From Candidatus Delongbacteria bacterium (GTDB lineage: Bacteria > JAGOEH01): a stretch of 16,468 nucleotides of DNA. Position 1 is the stretch's first letter, and the number at the start of each line of letters is the position of its first letter. Both the position numbers and the translations under genes were made by a program. A model generated the notes under the pieces. The model searched no databases. It was not told where the DNA came from and saw nothing but the letters and a program-made list of their open reading frames with translations. Location: the NCBI GenBank assembly GCA_017997825.1, contig JAGOEH010000065.1, positions 1-16,468 of the forward strand, given 5' to 3'. Positions 1-6,193 of this stretch are shown piece after piece.

Positions 1-1
1 T

Positions 2-634
2 CAGCTGGAGGAACAGCCCCTCAATTTCCTCGAGGCGGATGATGGTCGGCAAGCCCTCGATATTATTCGATATCAGGCCCTTTCGCTGGTGATGATCAAC
101 CTCAGTTCCGATTCACCCGAGACCCTCCATCTGATCCGATGGATCAAAGAAGATCAGGACCTCCACTCGATATCGGTGCTTGGTTATAGCTCCATGCCAG
201 GCAATGGAGCGGTTGAGGGTAGTCATCCGGAGCCGGATACTCTCTTGAGCAGTCCGTGGTGCAAGTCGGATCTGATTCGGCACCTATGCCGGTGTTTGCC
301 CTATCAAAACCATGAAGCCTTAACGATACTTCCATTGGAACCGGATTTGCCGGCCATCTCCGATATTCCGGCATGGACGGACGGCCAGAAGGCCCGATTG
401 ATCGAGATCAAGCCCCACATATGGAAAGAGCTCCAGCAGATCAACGATTTTTTTGTGTATAATGAGGTGGTTGAATTTGAACGTCATCTATCTGCTCAAA
501 TTGATCCGGCGCTTCAATCCTGCTTTGAACCCTATCTGCAATCCTTACGGGACGCTTTGAAAAACTTTGATATTATAGCGGCCAAAGCTATTTTGGTTCA
601 ACTAAAACGAATTTTTCAGCCGCTGGAATCGTGA
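2..634 (+). CDS. C-terminal part of a hybrid histidine kinase / receiver protein (5' end outside window)
   Basis: The reading frame is open from the window edge, so the N-terminus is missing. The first ~90 visible residues fit the second half of a receiver (REC) domain: FLEADDGRQAL matches the alpha-helix after beta-2, and LSLVMINLSSDSPE matches the beta-3 strand that normally ends in the phosphorylated Asp. Here that position is Asn (codon 98-100). The beta-5 Lys is also replaced (LLSSPW where ..SKP.. is usual), so this looks like a pseudo-receiver. The last ~75 residues (from about KARLIEIKPHIWKEL) are predicted helical and resemble the small C-terminal helical bundle often found after receivers in hybrid kinases. 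I see no phosphotransfer-type His. The stop at 632-634 faces the acetolactate decarboxylase gene with 16 bp between them. The domain resembles the second receiver of the kinase at 3601-5988, so the two may be paralogues. That it is a hybrid kinase is inferred from this resemblance. Confidence 0.8.
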   Translation, partial: QLEEQPLNFLEADDGRQALDIIRYQALSLVMINLSSDSPETLHLIRWIKEDQDLHSISVLGYSSMPGNGAVEGSHPEPDTLLSSPWCKSDLIRHLCRCLPYQNHEALTILPLEPDLPAISDIPAWTDGQKARLIEIKPHIWKELQQINDFFVYNEVVEFERHLSAQIDPALQSCFEPYLQSLRDALKNFDIIAAKAILVQLKRIFQPLES

Positions 635-650
635 TAACGGAATACGGGCC

Positions 651-1460
651 TCAGTGGGGACGAGTGGGATTCTGTTCCGCCTGTCGGACGGCATCCTGTT
701 GATTGCCGGACAGATCGATCGAATAAAAAAATGAATCACGCGGCAATTCAAGCTTGAAATGGTGGATGGGTTCCAGTTTGATGATGAGATGGCGAGCGGT
801 AAAATCCAAAACATGTCCGCCTTTTTTCCGATCGTCGGACAGATAGTGGAGGTGATATCCCGGTACGTTGATTCCGGCGCAATAGGCAGGACAATAATAA
901 CCGACCAGGGTTCCCGGGCTGTTGTCAATATCGAACACCGGTTGCTTACGGGTTACCGCCGTCAGTTCAGGATAGGGTTTGGACTGGGGAGGAACACTTC
1001 GGGCCTTGACATGACTGAAATCGGCATCAATCCGTATGGCATGAAAGAGATTGCGGGAAACCAGCAGCGAATCGAGAAGCGATTCCAGACGTTTCATCGT
1101 CATCATGGTGTCAAGGTCACAGCGGATGACGGGATTGAAGAGGGTAACCGCGGCAAAAGGGGTGGTGGTTTCCAAATCAGGAAGAGTAATCTGCCCGTCA
1201 GCCTTGATCTGATAAAAGGTTCCATCCAGCAGAACCATTTCTCCATCCAGCCTATGGTAGGTTCCTAATCCAAAGTCACCGAACGATTTCAATTCCCGGA
1301 GACTGATCGCCCCATCATAGCTGCCTTTCAGGAGGGCATTGATGGTCGATATCTGGGTTATCGCATCGGCCTTGATCCCCGGAACGATCAACCATCCGAT
1401 GATCAGCCATCCGATGACATTCAGACATAATCTGTTGTGACTATTTCGGTTCCATAGCAT
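651..1460 (-). CDS. budA: Alpha-acetolactate decarboxylase, exported form
   Basis: This enzyme converts (S)-2-acetolactate to (R)-acetoin and CO2, the second step from pyruvate to acetoin/2,3-butanediol. The 269-residue protein has the family signatures GDFGLGTYHRLDGEM, IRIDADFSHVKARSV and PGYHLHYLSDDRKKGGHVLDF. The zinc ligands are His203, His205 and His216, with the same 2/11 spacing as the known ligands of the Brevibacillus enzyme. A signal peptide is evident: basic start, hydrophobic core of repeated IGWLI, then ADA before ITQIS, so the product is probably periplasmic or secreted. The start ATG lies inside the end of the upstream HD-hydrolase gene (20-bp overlap). It is preceded by GAAGGAG 7 nt upstream, a strong ribosome site that fixes this start and suggests coupled translation. 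No acetolactate synthase or butanediol dehydrogenase gene is in the window. The symbol could equally be alsD. Confidence 0.93.
   Translation of the reverse strand: MLWNRNSHNRLCLNVIGWLIIGWLIVPGIKADAITQISTINALLKGSYDGAISLRELKSFGDFGLGTYHRLDGEMVLLDGTFYQIKADGQITLPDLETTTPFAAVTLFNPVIRCDLDTMMTMKRLESLLDSLLVSRNLFHAIRIDADFSHVKARSVPPQSKPYPELTAVTRKQPVFDIDNSPGTLVGYYCPAYCAGINVPGYHLHYLSDDRKKGGHVLDFTARHLIIKLEPIHHFKLELPRDSFFYSIDLSGNQQDAVRQAEQNPTRPH
1386..1415 (-). repeat. 15-bp tandem duplication in the signal-peptide core of the decarboxylase
   Basis: Two adjacent 15-bp units (1386-1400 and 1401-1415) differ at one base (gatcaaccatccgat and gatcagccatccgat). On the coding strand they encode IGWLI twice in a row. 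The duplication lengthens the hydrophobic core of the signal peptide without breaking the frame. Confidence 0.85.
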
Positions 1461-1995
1461 GATAAAACTCCTTCAGTGTTTCATCGAACAGGTGCTCCAA
1501 TCCGGCATGGGTTCCCCGGATCCGGTCAATCACTTGGTTAGCCCAGGCCGCATATTCTTTACATTCATCCACGCTCCATTTTTCAGGAGGAGCGATGATC
1601 AAATCGCTCAGATTGCTGATCTTATCCGCCAGCTTGATCAATCTGGCGTTACGGCTTTTATGGGGAGCCCGATCGATCTGAAGCTGTTTGCGCCGGTATT
1701 TCGGCTGTGATTTGTCATCGGTGACTTCCATCACCAATTCCGCTACGTCGTCACCGAATTCATTCGCTAATTCCTGGGGTGATGTCGTGGTATCCTCAAT
1801 CACATCATGTAGCAGGGCGCCCAGAATCAAGTTCCGATCCGCATCCGGCACCTGCTCGGCCAATAATCGGGCCACCCGGATCAGGTGATTGATATAGGGA
1901 ATATGATCAATGTCTTTTCGTCTTAAGTGTTTGTGCTTTTCGGCGGCAAATTCGGCCGCTTTCAGCAGTTGCTGCGGGGTCAATGGGGTTTCCAT
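1441..1995 (-). CDS. MESH1-like HD-domain phosphohydrolase (RelA/SpoT hydrolase-domain homologue)
   Basis: This 184-residue metal-dependent HD hydrolase closely matches the stand-alone hydrolases related to animal MESH1, which cleave ppGpp and/or NADPH. Ligand and catalytic motifs are intact and offset by +2 from MESH1 numbering as I recall it: His37 (PYINH), His63-Asp64 (LLHDVIEDT) with Glu67/Asp68, and Asp124 (IKLADKISNL). It also keeps VTDDKSQPKYRRKQLQ and APHKSRNARL. It covers the hydrolase domain only, with no synthetase, TGS or ACT domains. The start METPLTPQQLLKAAEFA aligns with the MESH1 N-terminus. No Shine-Dalgarno precedes it, and a promoter -10 ends 6 bp upstream, which suggests a leaderless mRNA. 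It is the first gene of a two-gene unit with the acetolactate decarboxylase. The substrate (ppGpp or NADPH) cannot be decided from sequence. Confidence 0.9.
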   Translation of the reverse strand: METPLTPQQLLKAAEFAAEKHKHLRRKDIDHIPYINHLIRVARLLAEQVPDADRNLILGALLHDVIEDTTTSPQELANEFGDDVAELVMEVTDDKSQPKYRRKQLQIDRAPHKSRNARLIKLADKISNLSDLIIAPPEKWSVDECKEYAAWANQVIDRIRGTHAGLEHLFDETLKEFYHAMEPK

Positions 1996-2029
1996 TGAAG
2001 TATAATATGATTTTAGGCAAGAAAGTCAA
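1996..2029 (-). promoter_or_regulatory. Sigma70-type promoter abutting the HD-hydrolase ATG
   Basis: On the minus strand TTGACT (2029-2024) and TATTAT (2007-2002) are separated by 16 bp, each 5/6 to consensus. Six bases (acttca) separate the -10 from the ATG, so the expected +1 is the A of the start codon. Confidence 0.65.
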
Positions 2030-2157
2030 TATGTTTTAATCTCATTTCGATAGAAATTTAAGGCTATCATGGATTTGAATTGAGCGATCGGGGCGGGGAG
2101 GATTTATTTCAGGCTAAAGGAAAATGGATTGCTGTCGATAATGAGAGTAGACGCTTT

Positions 2158-2177
2158 CCGGCATTTTCGGATGCCGG
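2158..2177 (+). other. Short GC-rich hairpin upstream of the metalloprotease gene
   Basis: CCGGCAT and ATGCCGG form a perfect 7-bp stem with a 6-nt loop, ending 36 bp before the ATG at 2214. There is no T-run, so it is not a standard terminator. It could be a leader structure or a protein-binding dyad. The rest of 1996-2213 shows no gene, and I find no convincing plus-strand promoter there. Confidence 0.35.
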
Positions 2178-2213
2178 ACGCCGGAGTGGGATCATTGTAA
2201 CAAGGTTTTAACG

Positions 2214-2735
2214 ATGAGGATTGAACCGGTTATTGGATATTCATCTCTGGGGGGAACGGGTTATTCCGGAGAAAGCACAAGTGGAAGTTCTCGGCCGGAG
2301 TCCGGTGGGATCAGTTTGCCTCAGGACAAAGTCGAGATTCACGGGCCGGGAGAAACGGAATTGACGGAAGGGGAACAGCAGGCGATCGAAAAGCTCAAGG
2401 CCCGGGAGCGGGAGGTCAAAGCGCATGAGCAGGCGCATTTATCGGCGGCCGGGGGGTATGCCAAGGGCGGGGCCACCTATGAGTATCAGGTGGGACCGGA
2501 TGGAAAACGCTATATTAGCGGCGGGGAGGTTCGGATCGATGTCAGTCCTGAATCGGAACCGGAAGCCACCATCCGGAAAATGAGGATTGTCCGACGGGCT
2601 GCTCTGGCACCGGTTGATCCATCCGCCCAGGATCGGAAGATTGCGGCTGAAGCCGTCCATACCGAGAATCAGGCTCGAATGGAATTGCACGCTACAGATT
2701 CGGAAACACCATCTGAAAAAACAGCACCAGCATGA
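2214..2735 (+). CDS. Putative metalloprotease of the CJM1_0395 / SprA-related family
   Basis: This 173-residue protein has the hallmark region of this poorly characterised family: a charged helix (QQAIEKLKAREREVKAHEQAH) with the zinc-protease motif His71-Glu72-x-x-His75, then GGYAKGGATYEYQVGPDGKRYISGGEVRID, then a segment rich in DRKIAAEAVHTENQARMEL. The first ~50 residues are low-complexity (Gly, Ser, Pro), without a clear signal peptide, and the last ~15 are also disordered-looking. The start has only a weak AAGG 9 nt upstream. Catalytic activity in this family is predicted from HExxH rather than well shown, as far as I know. The 3' end overlaps the convergent zinc-ribbon membrane gene by 44 bp. 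There is no operon partner on this strand. Confidence 0.82.
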   Translation: MRIEPVIGYSSLGGTGYSGESTSGSSRPESGGISLPQDKVEIHGPGETELTEGEQQAIEKLKAREREVKAHEQAHLSAAGGYAKGGATYEYQVGPDGKRYISGGEVRIDVSPESEPEATIRKMRIVRRAALAPVDPSAQDRKIAAEAVHTENQARMELHATDSETPSEKTAPA

Positions 2736-3222
2736 TTCCCCAAATCAGGGATCCCCAGAATGCCACCCGAATCGAGCTGCGGCCCGGAATCATCAGCATT
2801 GGGATCAAGAGCAGCGAAAGGATCATTCCGATCAATGACAAGGGCGCCAGGTGCTCTTTCTGAAATTTCCGGTAAGCCTCGGCCATCGACGGTAGCTGAT
2901 CCCGGATCATCGCCGCCATAACCTTCTCTGCCGTATAACCATACAAGCCGAAGGTAATTAGAAAAAACCAGGCCGGTGTCAGTATCATCAGCCTTTCTTC
3001 CGATAACTGATCAAACATTACCCCATAAATCAATCCGCATAAGACCAAACCTGCAATCAACATGACCGGGTAGATGGCTCGGGTCCTGATCCGGTGGTTC
3101 TGTAGAATATAACGGTAGGGACGGACCGGATCAAACTGTTGATAGGTTCCGCAATAACGGCATTGCGGAAAATTCGGGTCCAAAGCGGCTCCGCAATTGA
3201 TACAATTGGTTTGAATAGCCAT
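2692..3222 (-). CDS. Zinc-ribbon membrane protein of unknown function
   Basis: The 176-residue product begins with a treble-clef/zinc-ribbon-like knuckle pair (Cys7-x-x-Cys10 and Cys21-x-x-Cys24; CINCGAALDPNFPQCRYCGT), followed by four hydrophobic segments at about 50-70, 78-96, 125-146 and 153-173. It is an inner-membrane protein with a soluble metal-binding N-terminus. I do not recognise a named family; such short zinc-ribbon plus transmembrane proteins are common and mostly uncharacterised. The ATG at 3222 is chosen over one 57 bp further out because AAGGAG lies 7 nt upstream of it. A promoter at 3292-3321 would give a ~60-nt leader. The gene runs tail to tail into the metalloprotease gene (44-bp overlap), so the two 3' ends are mutually antisense. 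Confidence 0.75.
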   Translation of the reverse strand: MAIQTNCINCGAALDPNFPQCRYCGTYQQFDPVRPYRYILQNHRIRTRAIYPVMLIAGLVLCGLIYGVMFDQLSEERLMILTPAWFFLITFGLYGYTAEKVMAAMIRDQLPSMAEAYRKFQKEHLAPLSLIGMILSLLLIPMLMIPGRSSIRVAFWGSLIWGIMLVLFFQMVFPNL

Positions 3223-3291
3223 ATTCCGCTCCTTGAAGGGATTGAGAGGTTCAGAATGATTCCAGGTTTGAAGGATCATGGAAGTGGGAAT

Positions 3292-3321
3292 AATATAGGT
3301 TCAAAACGGTTCAAATGGCAA
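3292..3321 (-). promoter_or_regulatory. Promoter for the zinc-ribbon membrane gene
   Basis: On the minus strand TTGCCA (3321-3316) and TATATT (3297-3292) are 18 bp apart, each 5/6 to the sigma70 consensus. The predicted start lies about 60 nt before the ATG at 3222. Confidence 0.5.
3298..3315. repeat. Tandem GGTTCAAA repeats on one helical face between divergent promoters
   Basis: GGTTCAAA occurs at 3298-3305 and again at 3308-3315, an exact 10-bp period. The pair fills the spacer of the minus-strand promoter and lies just upstream of the plus-strand kinase promoter, a position suited to an operator. No known regulator is assigned. Confidence 0.4.
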
Positions 3322-3341
3322 GTCTTTTTTAAAAGATCGAC

Positions 3342-3370
3342 TTGACTTTTCATTTTTGACTTGTTATAGT
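3342..3370 (+). promoter_or_regulatory. Sigma70-type promoter of the hybrid kinase
   Basis: TTGACT (3342-3347) and TATAGT (3365-3370) are separated by 17 bp, each 5/6 to consensus. The expected start is near 3377, giving a ~224-nt leader before the ATG at 3601. Confidence 0.65.
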
Positions 3371-3376
3371 ACTGAT

Positions 3377-3600
3377 AAGCAGCGGACCGGATGCCTGGTG
3401 AAAATTCAGCCTCGACCGGGTTCTACGGTTTTACTTCCATTGCCATCTCAATGGCAAAGAGGGAACATCGGACAGGCTAACCTCCCCATTCGAATGGATT
3501 TTGTCGGAAGGCCGATGGAATGATGGGTTATCGATGCTCGATTCGATGCAAACCGGTTTCTGCGAACCGACAACACCATACTAAGGGAGATGGTTACCGA
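3377..3600 (+). other. Long 5' leader of the kinase mRNA with a stable hairpin
   Basis: The leader contains a perfect 7-bp stem (TTGCCAT / ATGGCAA, 3440-3457) with a CTCA loop, and further G/C-rich complementary patches. I compared it by eye with the c-di-GMP-I, cobalamin and fluoride riboswitch motifs and found no match. An in-frame ATG at 3520 has GGAAGG 8 nt upstream, so part of this segment could be coding. The encoded residues do not look like a protein domain. Confidence 0.4.
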
Positions 3601-5988
3601 ATGGATTGCATGCGCCCTCTGGATGACGGTTTGGTCGATCCAATGATGTTCTTTTATGAGCAAATACTGGATGGAATACCTGATCCGGCCTTGTTGCTGG
3701 ATTCTTCCGGACAGGTTTGCCGGGTTAATCCAATGGCCCGGGAGCAGACGGGTAAGGGGAGCGAATCCCGGTTCGGGATCGATCGGAATCTGTTTGCGGT
3801 TCAGCCCGAATCCGGGATGCAAAGTCTGGAATCCATGATTCTCGCTTTGATTCCTGATGGCTGCCCTGCTCGGTTTACTTATATCCATCCCGCTTTACCC
3901 CCCTCCCTCAACCGCTATCAGATCATTGTTCAACCTTTGAGGAATCAAACCGGCAATCCTATCTATTGGCTGTTGATCTGCCGGATCGAACCCCAGCCTG
4001 ATCTGTTCCAATCGGTATACCAGCCGATTCGGGAGGCTTGGGATCTCTCGCATGATATGTCATTCATCATTGACTATGAAACGCTGATCTGTATCGAGGT
4101 CAACCAAACCGCCTGCCAAAAGCTGGGGTACGATCGCCGTGAAATTTTGGGACGGCCGATCCATCCGTTACGAATGAAATTCTCAATGGAGGATGGGCGC
4201 CATGAGTTCGACCGCTTAAAGGAATCGGACCACGAGGAATTGACGCTGCACACCTTTATGTACCGGCAGGATGGATCACTCATGTCGGTCGAGATTGTGG
4301 AACGGATTTTCGAGATTGAAGGCCGTCTGTTGGTACTGATGATGGCTGGTGATATTACCCATTTTCTTTATCTGGAAGATGAACTGAAGCAGGCCCGGCA
4401 GGTGGCCGAATCGGCCGGAATCGCCAAGAGCCGTTTTCTGGCTACCATCAGCCATGAGATTCGGACTCCGATGAACGGAGTGATCGGGATGGCGGATGTA
4501 TTGATGGATACTGAGCTGAGTTCCGAGCAGCAATACTTTGTGGAGGTCATCCAGAACAGCGGGCAGGCCTTATTATCGATCATCAATGATATCCTGGATT
4601 ATTCCAATATTGAATCCAATAAGCTGGAACTGAAAAAATCTGAAATCGATATCCGGACCCTGATCGAGGGAGTGGCGGAATCGTATGCGATCAAGGCTTT
4701 TGAGCGGGGAGTGGAGTTCCATTGTCTGGTGGATTCGGAGGTACCCGGCCGATTGTGGGGAGATCCGCTGCGGCTGAAACAGGTGGTGGTCAATCTGGTC
4801 AATAATGCAGTCAAGTTTACCCACCAGGGAGAGGTGATGCTGAGTCTCAATCAGGAATGGCGGGACGGGAACCAGGTCGGTTTATATTTTTCCATCAGCG
4901 ATACCGGAATCGGGATAGCTGCCGAGAAACAGAATCTGTTGTTTACCCCGTTTGCCCAAGCCGATTCCGCTTCCACCCGAAAATACAGCGGAACAGGGTT
5001 GGGATTGGCCATCACCAAACGACTAATCGAGATGATGGGAGGCCGGATCGGCTATGAGACCGAAGAGACTAAGGGATCCGTTTTCTGGTTCACGCTGCCC
5101 TTCGAATTGGCTTCCACCGACGGTTCCGGTGAATCTCCGACGGAACAGGCTGAAACCAGGCCCTGGAGTCAATGGCGCTATTTGCTGGTAGATTCCCACC
5201 CGGTCAGTCGGCAGACCATCATCAATCTATTTGCCTATTGGCGGATTCAGATCGATACCTGCGACGGTCCGGAGAGTGCTGAAGCCCGGTTGATCCAAGC
5301 CCAAACTGAAAACCATCCCTATCGGGTGATGATGCTGAATCTAAATGATTCCGAATCGATCGACCGCTTGACCCGATATAGGCAGAACCAGGCCGGATCT
5401 GAACTGATGATTATGCTGATCTGTTCCCAACTCGATCTAAAAAACGGCCGTGCGGCTTCGATTCACGGGATCGACGGGGTGATCACCCGCCCTTTTACTC
5501 GTTTTAAGCTGTTCAGCCTGCTGGATCGTTCATTTCAGCCAATGGATCTTGATCAGGTCACTACGGCGGAACGATGGCCATCTCACGATCATAAGCGCAT
5601 TTTGTTGATGGATGATAATCTGACCCTCCTGGATTTCATTGTCCTGGTGATCAAGAATTTCAACTATGAGTTTTCTATCGCTGAGAACCGGCATCAAGCA
5701 TTGGGATTACTGACTTCTGAGTTCTACGATCTGATCATCATGAATGCCTATCGGCCCGAGCTTCAGTTTACCGACATCATTTCGGTGATCCGGGATTCTC
5801 AATCCGGGGTATTGAATCATTCAATCCCCATTATTGGAATTTGTACTTCATGGTCGGAAAAAATGACGTTATCGAAGGATGGATTTGGATTCGATGATTG
5901 TCTGATCAAGCCATTTTCGGCTTTCAGCTTGGGTGATATGCTGCGAAAATGGTTATCCCCGGAACGCCGAATACCCGCCTCCGAATAG
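3601..5988 (+). CDS. PAS-PAS hybrid histidine kinase with two pseudo-receiver domains
   Basis: This 795-residue soluble sensor kinase has no transmembrane segment. Approximate order: PAS-like domain 1 (10-115), PAS 2 (145-260, DMSFIIDYETLICIEVNQTA), HisKA with phospho-acceptor His285 (ATISHEIRTPMNGVIGM), and HATPase with N-box NLVNNAVKFT, DTGIGIA, FAQADSASTRKYSGTGLGLA and GSVFWFTLPF. REC1 (~525-650) and REC2 (~665-790) follow. The kinase core looks fully active. Both receivers lack the phospho-Asp: Asn580 (MMLNLND) and Asn715 (LIIMNAY). REC1 also has Arg for the conserved Lys (ITRPF), while REC2 keeps acidic-pocket residues (LLMDDN) and Lys (LIKPF). Signal transfer inside the protein is therefore unlikely, and a separate receiver partner is expected. 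The start at 3601 has AAGGGAG 11 nt upstream; ATG 3520 is an alternative adding 27 residues. Confidence 0.93.
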   Translation: MDCMRPLDDGLVDPMMFFYEQILDGIPDPALLLDSSGQVCRVNPMAREQTGKGSESRFGIDRNLFAVQPESGMQSLESMILALIPDGCPARFTYIHPALPPSLNRYQIIVQPLRNQTGNPIYWLLICRIEPQPDLFQSVYQPIREAWDLSHDMSFIIDYETLICIEVNQTACQKLGYDRREILGRPIHPLRMKFSMEDGRHEFDRLKESDHEELTLHTFMYRQDGSLMSVEIVERIFEIEGRLLVLMMAGDITHFLYLEDELKQARQVAESAGIAKSRFLATISHEIRTPMNGVIGMADVLMDTELSSEQQYFVEVIQNSGQALLSIINDILDYSNIESNKLELKKSEIDIRTLIEGVAESYAIKAFERGVEFHCLVDSEVPGRLWGDPLRLKQVVVNLVNNAVKFTHQGEVMLSLNQEWRDGNQVGLYFSISDTGIGIAAEKQNLLFTPFAQADSASTRKYSGTGLGLAITKRLIEMMGGRIGYETEETKGSVFWFTLPFELASTDGSGESPTEQAETRPWSQWRYLLVDSHPVSRQTIINLFAYWRIQIDTCDGPESAEARLIQAQTENHPYRVMMLNLNDSESIDRLTRYRQNQAGSELMIMLICSQLDLKNGRAASIHGIDGVITRPFTRFKLFSLLDRSFQPMDLDQVTTAERWPSHDHKRILLMDDNLTLLDFIVLVIKNFNYEFSIAENRHQALGLLTSEFYDLIIMNAYRPELQFTDIISVIRDSQSGVLNHSIPIIGICTSWSEKMTLSKDGFGFDDCLIKPFSAFSLGDMLRKWLSPERRIPASE

Positions 5989-6001
5989 GTTTGCCTGCCG
6001 G

Positions 6002-6027
6002 GAGTGTGCACACTCTAGAGTGTGCAC
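6002..6027. repeat. Overlapping perfect palindromes (14 bp and 22 bp)
   Basis: A 22-bp perfect inverted repeat with no spacer occupies 6006-6027 (half-site GTGCACACTCT, centre TCTAGA). It overlaps a 14-bp perfect palindrome at 6002-6015. The word GAGTGTGCAC appears as two direct copies 16 bp apart (6002 and 6018). The element lies 14 bp after the kinase stop codon and before the tRNA terminator. It may be an operator, a REP-like intergenic element, or a 3' hairpin for the kinase mRNA. There is no following T-run on the plus strand. Confidence 0.6.
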
Positions 6028-6031
6028 TATG

Positions 6032-6069
6032 GAAACAAAAAAGCCGATCGGTGTAAAACCGGATCGGCT
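6032..6069 (-). terminator. Intrinsic terminator downstream of tRNA-Pro
   Basis: Read on the minus strand, AGCCGATCCGGT pairs with ACCGATCGGCT (one bulge) around a short loop, immediately followed by TTTTTTGTTT. It starts 11 nt after the tRNA 3' end. Confidence 0.85.
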
Positions 6070-6079
6070 GAGATTCGAA

Positions 6080-6154
6080 TCGGGATGGCCGGATTTGAAC
6101 CGGCGGCCTCTTACTCCCGAAGCAAGCGCGCTAACCGGACTGCGCTACATCCCG
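6080..6154 (-). tRNA. tRNA-Pro (anticodon CGG)
   Basis: The 75-nt cloverleaf folds fully: acceptor CGGGATG/CATCCCG (7 bp), D-stem GCGC/GCGC, anticodon stem CTTGC/GTAAG with loop TTCGGGA (anticodon CGG, reads CCG), five-base variable loop, and T-stem GCCGG/CCGGC with loop TTCAAAT. The discriminator base is A, and CCA is not encoded (TTC follows). It lies 39 bp downstream of yqaA on the same strand. A TATATT at 6170-6165 could serve as its own -10, but no good -35 is seen, so it may also be co-transcribed. Confidence 0.95.
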
Positions 6155-6193
6155 AATTTCTCCCAATATACATATAAAAATTAAAAAAATCAA

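Noticed and set aside
759-1268. 169-codon open frame on the plus strand
   Set aside because: It is antisense to the acetolactate decarboxylase, whose zinc and family motifs are unmistakable; the plus-strand translation has no recognisable domain.
3377-3600. c-di-GMP-I, cobalamin or fluoride riboswitch in the kinase leader
   Set aside because: Isolated words such as GGCAAAG and CCGATGG are present, but the ordered core motifs of these classes are not.
98-5745. Asn residues in the receivers as deamidation timers repaired by the nearby Pcm
   Set aside because: The residues after the Asn are Leu, Leu and Ala, which deamidate slowly; there is no Asn-Gly, and pcm belongs to a separate surE operon.
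5933-6184. Plus-strand frame encoding GWPDLNRRPLTPEASALTG
   Set aside because: This is the translation of the reverse complement of tRNA-Pro, a well-known spurious peptide, not a gene.
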